The translations under genes were made by a program, and so were the position numbers. Below, in pieces: positions 1 through 5,252 of a stretch of 5,252 bases of DNA. The notes below the pieces were generated by a model. It searched no databases. It worked only from the letters and a program-made list of their open reading frames with translations, and was not told the origin of the DNA. Positions within the stretch are counted from its first letter, which is position 1; the number at the start of each line of letters is the position of its first letter. Source of the DNA: CAZRSW01 sp964602845 (GTDB lineage: Bacteria; Chloroflexota; Dehalococcoidia; Lucifugimonadales; UBA826); assembly GCA_964602845.1 (NCBI GenBank), contig CAZRSW010000035.1, positions 1 to 5,252 on the forward strand. The letters are read 5' to 3'.

Positions 1-1
1 G

Positions 2-292
2 CACGTTGCGGATTCCTCTGGGAATCACCTGCAGACATTGAGGGGTGAAGCAACCCCATCTCAATGGGCTCAGGAGTTTCTTGCGGCTAATCATGAGGAA
101 TCGGATGCGAGAAATAAATCTGATTTAGCTCCCGATCTCAATATACATAATTGGGAAGATCCACATACTCAATCAGCTCATATTGAGCAGTATTTTTGGT
201 CACCTGTTTCTGTCAAATTTGATCGACAGTGGAGGTTATACGTGACTGAAAGTAACAGGCATAGGATTCAAGTTTACGAAATGAACTATTGA
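2..292 (+). CDS. NHL-repeat beta-propeller protein, C-terminal part (5' end outside window)
   Basis: The frame is open to the left edge, so this is the last 96 residues of a longer gene that ends in TGA at 290-292. Just inside the edge is HVADSSGNHLQTLRG, the end of one NHL blade (compare the family pattern YVADSxNHRIQxF). The last blade, near the C-terminus, reads RLYVTESNRHRIQVY, a near-perfect NHL motif. Between them lies an insert of about 45 residues rich in Asp, Glu, Asn and His, unusually long for the gap between blades. The TTG at 38 could be called as a start, but it would cut into the first blade, so the gene almost certainly begins upstream of the window. NHL propellers are binding or scaffold domains and some carry lyase activity; nothing visible fixes a substrate, and any signal peptide is outside. 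Recognition of the NHL fold is firm; the function is unknown. Confidence 0.8.
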   Translation, partial: HVADSSGNHLQTLRGEATPSQWAQEFLAANHEESDARNKSDLAPDLNIHNWEDPHTQSAHIEQYFWSPVSVKFDRQWRLYVTESNRHRIQVYEMNY

Positions 293-331
293 ATATGCCG
301 GCGGATCTAGGGAACCTACTAGGATCATATG

Positions 332-345
332 TTGACCTGGGTCAA
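332..345. promoter_or_regulatory. Palindromic dyad TTGACC-TG-GGTCAA, possible operator
   Basis: Two perfect 6-bp half-sites in inverted orientation are separated by 2 bp. A third, one-mismatch copy (TTAACC, 350-355) follows 4 bp later. The cluster lies about 20-40 bp upstream of the candidate -35 box at 375, a usual place for a regulator to bind. The 2-nt centre makes it a poor RNA hairpin, and no T-run follows on either strand, so a DNA-binding site is more likely than a terminator. The regulator is unknown. Confidence 0.3.
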
Positions 346-374
346 AAAATTAACCTGACTTCGGCTTATTTAGA

Positions 375-403
375 TTGAAACTATTTTATATTTGAAATAT
401 GCT
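375..403 (+). promoter_or_regulatory. Candidate sigma70-like promoter for the membrane protein gene
   Basis: A -35 box TTGAAA (375-380, five of six consensus bases) is separated by exactly 17 bp from a -10 box TATGCT (398-403, four of six). The spacer is AT-rich. Transcription would start near 410 and read into the gene beginning at 603. This is a pattern match only; AT-rich intergenic DNA gives such matches by chance. Confidence 0.4.
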
Positions 404-538
404 AGTCTAGGTAATCTTGGCAGTGAGTACTGGAAACCTTAACGGCATGGGAATAGCATAATGTTGAGAGCTGGGATCAGCGCTTCTTCTAGGAATTTAA
501 GAAACTCTATATAAGTTACCCCCCCTGAGTACACCTCC

Positions 539-563
539 GATTTGTGACCAAGGTACACAAATC
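539..563. repeat. Perfect 8-bp inverted repeat (operator or leader hairpin)
   Basis: GATTTGTG (539-546) and CACAAATC (556-563) are exact reverse complements separated by 9 bp. The interior can add ACC/GGT pairs (547-549 with 552-554), but that leaves an impossible 2-nt loop, so the outer stem with a 9-nt loop is the realistic RNA form. It ends 39 bp before the GTG start at 603, between the candidate promoter and the ribosome-binding site. It could be a repressor site or a leader hairpin. It resembles a CRP-type TGTGA-N6-TCACA box only out of register, so I do not assign a regulator. Confidence 0.4.
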
Positions 564-588
564 ATTAGAGCCGACCTAGTTTCAAAGT

Positions 589-594
589 AAGGTG
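589..594 (+). promoter_or_regulatory. Ribosome-binding site deciding the GTG start at 603
   Basis: AAGGTG lies 8 nt before the GTG at 603. The next in-frame ATG, at 621, has no purine-rich sequence at a useful distance, so the GTG is preferred. The site overlaps a small dyad, AGGT-G-ACCT (590-598). Confidence 0.55.
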
Positions 595-602
595 ACCTGA
601 TA

Positions 603-2018
603 GTGGAATTGATACGCACTATGAAGAACAGAACAGGGGTGCAGCTTGGGGTCGTTTGTTTGCTAGCCCTGCTTATAAGATTAGCCTTTTATATAAGCGC
701 CGCTCCTTGGGAGCCCTCCTCTTTAGATTACATTCTCAGAGAAGGGGATACTAATCAGTACCACGCACAGGCACTCGAATACCTCGATAAGGGTCCGATT
801 GCAATGTTCTTTAAAGAAGAGGTGTTTAAAAACAATGCCATAGACGGTAGGATACCCGGATATCCCTTATTCTTGGCGTTGTTTTACTGGTTGGGGACGC
901 CTTCCCCATGGTTTGCCTTATTGATTCAGTTGACGATAGAAACAGGAAATTGCCTCTTAGTATACTTGTTGACCGTTCGTCTTTTTCAAAAATCCGCTGC
1001 AGGAGTAATAGCATCCTTTTTCTATGCTGTTTCTCTGATATCAGCTTATCATTCTACGAGTGAGTTATTTGCTGATTCGCTTTTTGTAACATTTTTTCTT
1101 TTAGGGACTTTATTATTTATCCGATATCTCTCTACCAACAAGATCAGTTATTTGTTGACGTCAGGTATTGTTTTGGCACTTTCTGCCTATGTTAAGCCAA
1201 TAGGACAATGGGTATTATTGATATTTTTTATAATCGCAATTTGTCACGGGCTGAGATCGAGGAGCCACTTTTTGCGAGGTCTTCTTTTCGTTTCAGTCGC
1301 TATTTTGATTATCATGCCATGGTACATCAGAAATATGGTGGTCCACGAGCACTTCACATTTTCTACTCATGGGTCATTCCACATTATTGGAGAAGTAATA
1401 AAAAGTGCTATGTGGGATCAAGATATAAATCATCACCAAGCAGTAGAATTAATTGGCTTAAAGGGTCATGACGAATTTCAGAAAGAAAGTCAGGCAATAT
1501 CTTGGAACGTCAAGGCTAGTGTTTCTTTCGTATTGCATGATCCTATGCCTTACTTGCGATATCACTCTAAAGGAATGTTTTACATGTTAATAGGGACTGA
1601 AAAAGGGTACCTTCTTTACAGGTTACTCCAACTTGAGAAGCCCTATAACGTTGGGCATCCTCATAGTGTGAGCTTCAAACATAGAATCAATCGAGTACTT
1701 GGAGATATTGAAGAAGAATATTTCATGACTCCATTATTTCTCTCGAAACTTGCGTTTGAATATTTTGCCGCCCTCTTAGGCATGATAGCTCTTCTAAAGA
1801 AACGTCAATTTTTAATTGTTTCTTTGCTATTGTTATCGATGGGCCTATTTGTATTTTTTACAGGAGGAATAGGTATATGGTTAAGGTATAAATTACCTTT
1901 GGTCCCTATATATTTGTCTCTCACAGGGATCGGTGCTTACACCATATTATATTGGATGCGCTCTCGAAAGTTTCCAGGTGACATCCTATTGGCCAGAGGA
2001 ACCAAAGAAATAGTTTAA
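603..2018 (+). CDS. Polytopic membrane protein, GT-C fold glycosyltransferase (PMT_2/ArnT/GT39-like)
   Basis: This 471-residue protein has roughly ten hydrophobic segments: about 13-33, 86-97, 102-127, 131-148, 155-174, 183-216, 225-240, 381-398, 402-420 and 428-451. They are split by a hydrophilic stretch of about 130 residues (245-375). Family hallmarks appear in the right order. An acidic motif GDTNQY (48-53) in the first external loop is where GT-C enzymes carry a catalytic Asp. It is followed by GRIPGYPLFLALFY (82-95), a TSELFAD segment (152-158), YVKPIG (196-201), PWYIRN (239-244) and a C-terminal RYKLPLVPIYLSLTG (428-442). Such enzymes use a polyprenyl-phosphate sugar donor and glycosylate lipid, glycan or protein on the outer face of the membrane. 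The acceptor here cannot be told. No polysaccharide genes surround it; it converges on the grd operon and is probably unrelated to it. The start is GTG, chosen by the Shine-Dalgarno sequence at 589-594. Confidence 0.8.
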   Translation: MELIRTMKNRTGVQLGVVCLLALLIRLAFYISAAPWEPSSLDYILREGDTNQYHAQALEYLDKGPIAMFFKEEVFKNNAIDGRIPGYPLFLALFYWLGTPSPWFALLIQLTIETGNCLLVYLLTVRLFQKSAAGVIASFFYAVSLISAYHSTSELFADSLFVTFFLLGTLLFIRYLSTNKISYLLTSGIVLALSAYVKPIGQWVLLIFFIIAICHGLRSRSHFLRGLLFVSVAILIIMPWYIRNMVVHEHFTFSTHGSFHIIGEVIKSAMWDQDINHHQAVELIGLKGHDEFQKESQAISWNVKASVSFVLHDPMPYLRYHSKGMFYMLIGTEKGYLLYRLLQLEKPYNVGHPHSVSFKHRINRVLGDIEEEYFMTPLFLSKLAFEYFAALLGMIALLKKRQFLIVSLLLLSMGLFVFFTGGIGIWLRYKLPLVPIYLSLTGIGAYTILYWMRSRKFPGDILLARGTKEIV

Positions 2019-2118
2019 TGATTTCCATATCAACAATGAATTGGAAAAAGTCCTGTTGGAAGAATGTGGTAGCGAGCCTAGCCAAATCAAATAGGAGCCG
2101 TAGTTGCCTATAGTAACG

Positions 2119-2217
2119 TTATCGTAGGTACAATTCGTCGTATTTCTTCATTAGTGGCGGGTTGATGCCGAAAACAGCAAAGATAGCGATCGCGATGATG
2201 CCGCGGACATTACAGTT
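2119..2217 (-). pseudogene. Possible 3' remnant of a membrane protein gene
   Basis: Between an in-frame TAG (2218-2220) and a TAA (2119-2121) the minus strand is open for 32 codons. It encodes a hydrophobic segment, GIIAIAIFAVFGINPP, followed by a charged tail ending KKYDELYLR. This looks like a transmembrane helix with a cytoplasmic C-terminus, more protein-like than chance intergenic DNA. There is no usable start ahead of it: the ATG at 2226 is followed after one codon by the TAG. It lies just behind the putative operon terminator. It may be the tail of a decayed gene, for example a transporter. It is short enough to be chance, and I cannot name a family. Confidence 0.25.
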
Positions 2218-2240
2218 CTACAACATAGCCTGAGAATAAT

Positions 2241-2264
2241 AGGGTCGCTAAAATAGCTGACCCT
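2241..2264 (-). terminator. Terminator-like hairpin behind grdA
   Basis: AGGGTC (2241-2246) pairs with GACCCT (2259-2264) and GCTA (2247-2250) pairs with TAGC (2254-2257). The result is a 10-bp stem with one bulged base and an AAA loop. It starts 19 nt after the grdA stop codon. In the minus direction the stem is followed by ATTATTCT, which is T-rich but not a clean T-run, so it is a moderate intrinsic terminator for the grd operon. In the plus direction no T-run follows, so it is a poorer terminator for the convergent gene. Confidence 0.5.
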
Positions 2265-2283
2265 TCAGATAAGAGTATCAAAC

Positions 2284-2754
2284 TTAACCCGGAACTATTC
2301 CATCCCTAATTTTTTTGAGTGCAGCGACTATTTCATCTTTCCCATCTAACGCTAAATCAAAAAGCCCAATCTCTTCGTCATAAATATCTTCAGAAATTTG
2401 ACCAGCTATATCAGATTCGATGATGTGGTATACGGGAATGTTTAGACCAGATCCAGCGAGTGGACCAGCCCAAGTTGGATCACCGTCTGTGATTGTAGTG
2501 GCGAATAACCTGCTACTCTCAAGCGTAGGCGTTCCGAGCATGCCTACCAGATTGTCTGTTCCTAATCGGTCTGCTGCGTTCTTTATTTGTTCTTGACCAT
2601 CCAGATCAAGTGCGCCTGCCGCAGTTCAAACAAAACAAGATGTGAACTCCATGGCGATTTTAGCACCAATCGATTCTAGACACTTGACGATTGACTCTCC
2701 TTGAACACCGTCCCGTTCCCCGAGTACTATCACGTTTTTACCCTTAAGATCCAT
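2284..2754 (-). CDS. grdA: Glycine/sarcosine/betaine reductase component A, selenoprotein GrdA (TGA = Sec43)
   Basis: GrdA is the small redox selenoprotein shared by all Grd systems. Its selenol takes the carboxymethyl group from component B and presents it to component C; the oxidised Se-S form is then reduced by thioredoxin. The frame from ATG 2754 gives 156 residues, the usual size, if the TGA at 2626-2628 is read as selenocysteine. The active site is CFVUTAAGALDLD, with Cys40 and Sec43 forming the C-x-x-U pair. The N-terminus (GKNVIVLGERDGVQG) matches the family's opening strand and loop. The C-terminal half carries the conserved TITDGDPTWAGPLAG (residues 88-102) and YDEEIGLFDLALD (125-137). 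A strong Shine-Dalgarno sequence precedes the start. The gene is last in the operon, 78 bp after grdC. Stopping at the TGA would yield only 42 residues, and the Met at 2541 would give a fragment without the active site; both contradict the uninterrupted family match. It is not a pseudogene. Confidence 0.96.
2592..2628 (-). promoter_or_regulatory. Bacterial SECIS element of grdA
   Basis: The sequence immediately 3' of the UGA folds into CUUGAUC (2610-2604) paired with GGUCAAG (2598-2592): 7 bp including one U-G pair, closing a 5-nt loop UGGAU (2603-2599). The loop begins 22 nt after the UGA and has G at its second position. Both agree with the known bacterial SECIS pattern (apical loop roughly 16-37 nt downstream, G among its first two bases), which SelB binds to deliver Sec-tRNA. 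The stem lies wholly within coding sequence, as is normal in bacteria. The fold was drawn by eye, not by energy calculation. Confidence 0.8.
2626..2628 (-). other. Selenocysteine codon (TGA, residue 43 of GrdA)
   Basis: The TGA sits in frame between GTT (Val42) and ACT (Thr44), at the position where every GrdA I know has selenocysteine. The flanking residues CFV and TAAGA are the family's active-site residues. The host must therefore carry selA, selB, selC and selD, none of which is in this window. Confidence 0.95.
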
Positions 2755-2761
2755 ATATTCG

Positions 2762-2768
2762 TCTCCTT
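2762..2768 (-). promoter_or_regulatory. Strong ribosome-binding site of grdA
   Basis: AAGGAGA lies 7 nt before the ATG at 2754-2752, a near-ideal Shine-Dalgarno sequence. It fixes the start of grdA upstream of the TGA and so supports the selenoprotein reading. It is much stronger than anything ahead of grdC, which fits higher translation of this small carrier protein. Confidence 0.75.
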
Positions 2769-2832
2769 TTCTGGAGGTATTTACAAGTGTTCATTCTACG
2801 TATTAAAGAATAACATTGAAAGGCATTTTTAA

Positions 2833-4275
2833 TCAGGTATTTTCGTTACGTTTTAAAATGAAAGAAACTCCATCCGACATATTTGTCATTCTGCCGAGAA
2901 ATAGACTGCCTTTTGCAATGAACATAGTCCTCTTTAAATCACCTTCTGTTAAGCCGTATTTTGCGTGACCCAAGTATGGTATGGCGGAAGCGATGTGTCC
3001 CTGTGTGGGAGAGAATCCTGGCATACCGTGATGACTAGAAAACTGGGCTATTTCTTCCCTAGTTATGTCACCATTTTGCATGGCAAGAGCGCCAATATAT
3101 CTATAATTGCGTTCAGTGACATCTCCTGTTCCGGTAGCTTCCGTAATGTCTGGATTCTGTAGCTCTAGAGCGTACTTATCAATCTCTGTAAAAGCTAATC
3201 CGCTCTTTGACAAAGGTTCAGAGACTAGAGTCCTAGTAATGGCTCTAAGGGAAGAACCTGCCCCTATGTAATGTTTACCGACACTGTGGAGTTCAAGGGT
3301 GGGGTTTACACCATCATTTTTATCCACTATAACTGCTATCCCGGGTAACACATCTTCTATAATAGGGTGCCCATTTTTTAGATGATCGGCATAATTCATA
3401 CCTAGTTTCGGGACAGAGCATCCGCCTACGACAGCTATCCTGTTAAATACACCCGATTTCACGAGCCCACAGGCTATGATCAGCGCATGAACCGGAGCAC
3501 AGCAAAATGCCTTGATGTCCGACCCTGTGGCGTTTGACAGATTACATTGCTCCCCAATGGCTTTAGCTAAATTGCCGCCGCCCCTTTGATAGGGATCTCC
3601 AACCGCTTCTTCCCCAGTACTAAATACGTAGTCTATTGATTCGGGATCCAAGCCTTCATGGGCGATCAAATCATTTAAGGCTATTGATGCAGCTGCTTTT
3701 GATGCAAGATTTTCAAGAATTATACTTGCGGAGAGAGCCTCGTCTTCTTGGCTTCCAGGATTGATGCAACCAACGAGAGTCTGATCTTTCAAATGGAGTG
3801 GTAATGCCTGGTATTTTTCTATGCGTTCCACAATTTGATCTACACTATGGCCTGAGTCTATTATGGACTCAGCATCATCAGAAAATGGACCGACCCTTTG
3901 ATTTTTGGAAAGTAGTTTCTGTTCAAAGTTTGATTCAAGCCAAACCAGGTCAGAAGAATCACACAATTTCAGGAACCCATAAAAGTCTTCTTCGCACATC
4001 ATATTCGCCATGGATCCTGACTCGGTGGCATTTGGTATGGCATTGTTGAACCACGGTCGGTTCGTTGATCGCAGGGAGTCGGGACTCATATTGCCTATGA
4101 ATACTTGATTCGGAGCGTAGGACACTGCATCACGATAAGACCTTAGGTTGCCGGACAGATCATCAGGCTTCAGCCGATTGTGGGATAAGTCCAAGTTTGG
4201 CTTGTAGCCATGTTGGACCAATCCGGGGGTATGAGCGAGTGAATAACGGACCGCACTTATGACAGGGTCTTTCAA
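2833..4275 (-). CDS. grdC: Glycine/sarcosine/betaine reductase component C beta subunit, GrdC
   Basis: GrdC is a cytoplasmic protein with a ketoacyl-synthase-III-like fold. With GrdD it forms component C, which converts the Se-carboxymethyl group on GrdA to an enzyme-bound acetyl thioester and then acetyl phosphate. The 480 residues are recognisable end to end: an N-terminal KDPVISAVRYSLAHTPGLV, then PNQVFIGNMSPD (55-66) and RPWF (73-76), a thiolase-like FCCAPVHAL (257-265) with Cys258/Cys259, HHGMPGFSPTQGH (415-427), and a C-terminal GSLFLGRMTNMSDGVSFI (456-473). Family members as I recall are about 510 residues, so this one is slightly short without missing an obvious block. The start is TTG at 4275; an in-frame stop lies at 4300-4302 with no ATG or GTG between. 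The only Shine-Dalgarno-like sequence is a weak CAGG 8 nt upstream. The gene ends in TGA, followed 78 bp later by grdA. It lies 47 bp after the component B gene. No grdD follows it. Confidence 0.94.
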   Translation of the reverse strand: MKDPVISAVRYSLAHTPGLVQHGYKPNLDLSHNRLKPDDLSGNLRSYRDAVSYAPNQVFIGNMSPDSLRSTNRPWFNNAIPNATESGSMANMMCEEDFYGFLKLCDSSDLVWLESNFEQKLLSKNQRVGPFSDDAESIIDSGHSVDQIVERIEKYQALPLHLKDQTLVGCINPGSQEDEALSASIILENLASKAAASIALNDLIAHEGLDPESIDYVFSTGEEAVGDPYQRGGGNLAKAIGEQCNLSNATGSDIKAFCCAPVHALIIACGLVKSGVFNRIAVVGGCSVPKLGMNYADHLKNGHPIIEDVLPGIAVIVDKNDGVNPTLELHSVGKHYIGAGSSLRAITRTLVSEPLSKSGLAFTEIDKYALELQNPDITEATGTGDVTERNYRYIGALAMQNGDITREEIAQFSSHHGMPGFSPTQGHIASAIPYLGHAKYGLTEGDLKRTMFIAKGSLFLGRMTNMSDGVSFILKRNENT

Positions 4276-4322
4276 TTTATTGGCCTGATTACTATCATTT
4301 TACGCTGGTATTATGGTGTGTT

Positions 4323-5252
4323 CTAACTGGCCGCCGGATTGCTGAAAAAGTCCGCGTAACTTTGTTGTCCCAGTCCGTAATAATCTTTTACATGAGCTAT
4401 ACCGTAGCGTCCATGTAATCCCGCGAGGCTTTGGTACCAATTTTGGTGTGGTTTCTTCTCACCTATTACTGTAGTTACTGCGTCGAACCCGGGTACGTCT
4501 CCTGTTCCCGTGGATACTGCTGATCGGAATTCAGGAGGTGTGAATAGGAATGGCGGTGCGGCACCATTTTCATTATCCTCCTCTTCTGTGAGGAGTACCG
4601 CTTTAATACCAGCTTGCTCACAAGCCGATAAAGTAAGCATAGTTCCAACCCATCTTTGGCCCCTGATGTCTGTGGTAATTATCGCGCCGTCTACTTTTAG
4701 TTGAGTCGCAAGGTGTGCAGTTCGATCCGCTACGACACGATATTCGCTTTGATTTGTCCAATTAGTTCGTTGAATTATACAACCCACAAAGTTCACATCT
4801 TTTCCATGTCGACGGATTAAATCTAGTACGATTGGGTTGTTGGCCATAATCCATGTGGAACCGCCACCTGATACGGCCTCATTACCACCTCCCACGACTG
4901 CTCCGTCCAAGAGCTCTGTTCCGGAAAGATACCAAGGAGCGGAGAGTCGGACTTGACCATAAATGGAAGTTCCGTAGGTTCCTTGGGCTCCAACAACGGG
5001 TTCGGTCGATGCCATATGAGGTATGTATGCAATGGTTGGTAGGTCAGGGTAGGGGGTTGTATCGAAAGTTTCGACTGAATCAGGCTCAACTTCCTTCATG
5101 ACGTCTGCAATCCTGTCAATTATCTTATACGCACTGGAGGCCGATATGTAATGTTGCTCCTCTGCGGGTAGGCCTTGGATAGGAGTTATGACTAGGCAGA
5201 TGTTGATCGTAGAAGCATAGGGAGTAACTGCCCCAGGTCCGCTCATGTCGAT
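4323..5252 (-). CDS. grdI: Component B proprotein-family subunit (GrdE/GrdG/GrdI), probably betaine-type GrdI; N-terminus outside window
   Basis: Component B subunits of this family bind the amine substrate. The frame runs open through the right edge (Ile-Asp before the first visible Met), and that Met is the internal IVDMSGPG motif of the family, not the start. About 120 N-terminal residues are missing; 309 are visible, ending in TAG. Counting from the visible Met, family landmarks are MSGPGA (1-6), YPDLPTIAY (66-74), ELLDGAVVGGGNEAVS (111-126), NNPIVLDLIRRHGKDVNFVG (136-155) and VDGAIITTD (185-193). In glycine-type GrdE the segment reads SGNCVSAC and is cleaved before that Cys to leave a pyruvoyl group. 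Here the residue after GN is Glu123 (codon GAG, 4880-4878). An uncleaved, Cys-less protein fits GrdI, because betaine, a quaternary amine, cannot form a Schiff base. Family membership is firm; betaine specificity is inferred, and sarcosine or an unknown N-methylated amine is possible. It sits 47 bp upstream of grdC in one apparent operon. Confidence 0.88.
   Translation of the reverse strand: MDMSGPGAVTPYASTINICLVITPIQGLPAEEQHYISASSAYKIIDRIADVMKEVEPDSVETFDTTPYPDLPTIAYIPHMASTEPVVGAQGTYGTSIYGQVRLSAPWYLSGTELLDGAVVGGGNEAVSGGGSTWIMANNPIVLDLIRRHGKDVNFVGCIIQRTNWTNQSEYRVVADRTAHLATQLKVDGAIITTDIRGQRWVGTMLTLSACEQAGIKAVLLTEEEDNENGAAPPFLFTPPEFRSAVSTGTGDVPGFDAVTTVIGEKKPHQNWYQSLAGLHGRYGIAHVKDYYGLGQQSYADFFSNPAAS

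Larger units (their letters stand above)
293..602. other. Intergenic region, 310 bp, upstream of the membrane protein gene
   Basis: No convincing coding frame is present. The longest thing that stands out is a 17-codon frame from ATG 461, which has no ribosome-binding site. The region holds a TTGACC/GGTCAA dyad (332-345), a sigma70-like promoter (375-403), a run of seven C (519-525), an 8-bp inverted repeat (539-563) and the ribosome-binding site of the next gene (589-594). If the promoter is real, the transcript has an untranslated leader of roughly 190 nt, long enough for regulation, but I recognise no known riboswitch. I see no good rho-independent terminator for the NHL gene. Confidence 0.6.

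Noticed and set aside
461..514. 17-codon frame in the leader, possible leader peptide
   Set aside because: No Shine-Dalgarno sequence, no codon repetition typical of attenuators, and no terminator/antiterminator pair visible.
519..525. Run of seven C in the intergenic region, possible phase-variation tract
   Set aside because: It is short, outside any coding frame and not between the -35 and -10 boxes of the candidate promoter; probably incidental.
2018..2113. 31-residue frame starting at an ATG that overlaps the stop of the membrane protein gene (TAATG)
   Set aside because: The overlap suggests translational coupling, but the short Ser/Lys/Arg-rich product resembles nothing I know and has no ribosome-binding site of its own.
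2186..2193. GCGATCGC palindrome, the HIP1 word of cyanobacteria
   Set aside because: I noticed only a single copy; HIP1 genomes carry it every kilobase or so, and nothing else here suggests a cyanobacterium.
2763..2776. CTCC (2776-2773) could pair with the GGAG of the grdA ribosome-binding site and hide it
   Set aside because: Only 4 bp with a 6-nt loop, too weak to claim regulation.
2806..2835. TGA ending grdC could be a second selenocysteine codon, extending the protein by nine codons to a TAA
   Set aside because: The family C-terminus is complete before the TGA, no suitable stem-loop follows, and the extension has no resemblance to the family.
2965..4049. Plus-strand open frames opposite grdC
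   Set aside because: They are shadows of a strongly conserved minus-strand gene; their translations have no protein-like features.
4510..5101. Open frames on both strands overlapping the component B gene
   Set aside because: They lie entirely within a recognised gene in another frame and show no independent starts or motifs.

Overview
The window carries part of a selenium-dependent glycine/sarcosine/betaine reductase (Grd) operon on the minus strand. It faces a GT-C-type membrane protein on the plus strand, and the tail of an NHL-repeat protein lies at the left edge. The strongest result is a selenoprotein gene, grdA (minus, 2284-2754). It is split by an in-frame TGA that reads as selenocysteine in the family motif CFVUTAAGALDLD. 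A compact stem-loop with the properties of a bacterial SECIS element follows directly. A conventional gene caller would report only the C-terminal half, starting at an internal Met at 2541.

Layout. 2-292 (+): 3' end of an NHL beta-propeller gene that enters from outside the window. 293-602: intergenic, with a reasonable sigma70-like promoter, two dyads and a ribosome-binding site ahead of a GTG start. 603-2018 (+): 471-residue polytopic membrane protein of the glycosyltransferase-39/ArnT (PMT_2) type. 2019-2283: convergent gap with a terminator-like hairpin just behind grdA and a 32-codon hydrophobic minus-strand open frame that may be a gene remnant. 2284-2754 (-): grdA. 2833-4275 (-): grdC, component C beta subunit, with a TTG start. 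4323-5252 (-): component B proprotein-family gene (GrdE/GrdG/GrdI), whose N-terminal part (about 120 residues) lies past the right edge. Transcription of the operon runs from right to left: component B, then grdC, then grdA.

How the genes work together. In the known Grd systems, component B binds the amine substrate and passes its carboxymethyl group to the selenocysteine of GrdA. Component C (GrdC plus GrdD) releases it as acetyl phosphate, and thioredoxin re-reduces GrdA. The component B protein here has Glu where glycine-type GrdE has the Asn-Cys site that is cleaved to make a pyruvoyl group. This suggests a non-pyruvoyl enzyme such as betaine reductase (GrdI), with trimethylamine as the by-product; the substrate is an inference. 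GrdD and the second selenoprotein (GrdB/GrdH) are not next to these genes in the window. They lie elsewhere, or the system is reduced.

Organism. It is a bacterium that decodes UGA as selenocysteine and also uses UGA as a stop (the NHL gene and grdC both end in TGA). Base composition looks moderately AT-rich. The NHL tail resembles proteins I associate with uncultured marine Chloroflexota (SAR202-like), but that placement is a weak inference from memory.
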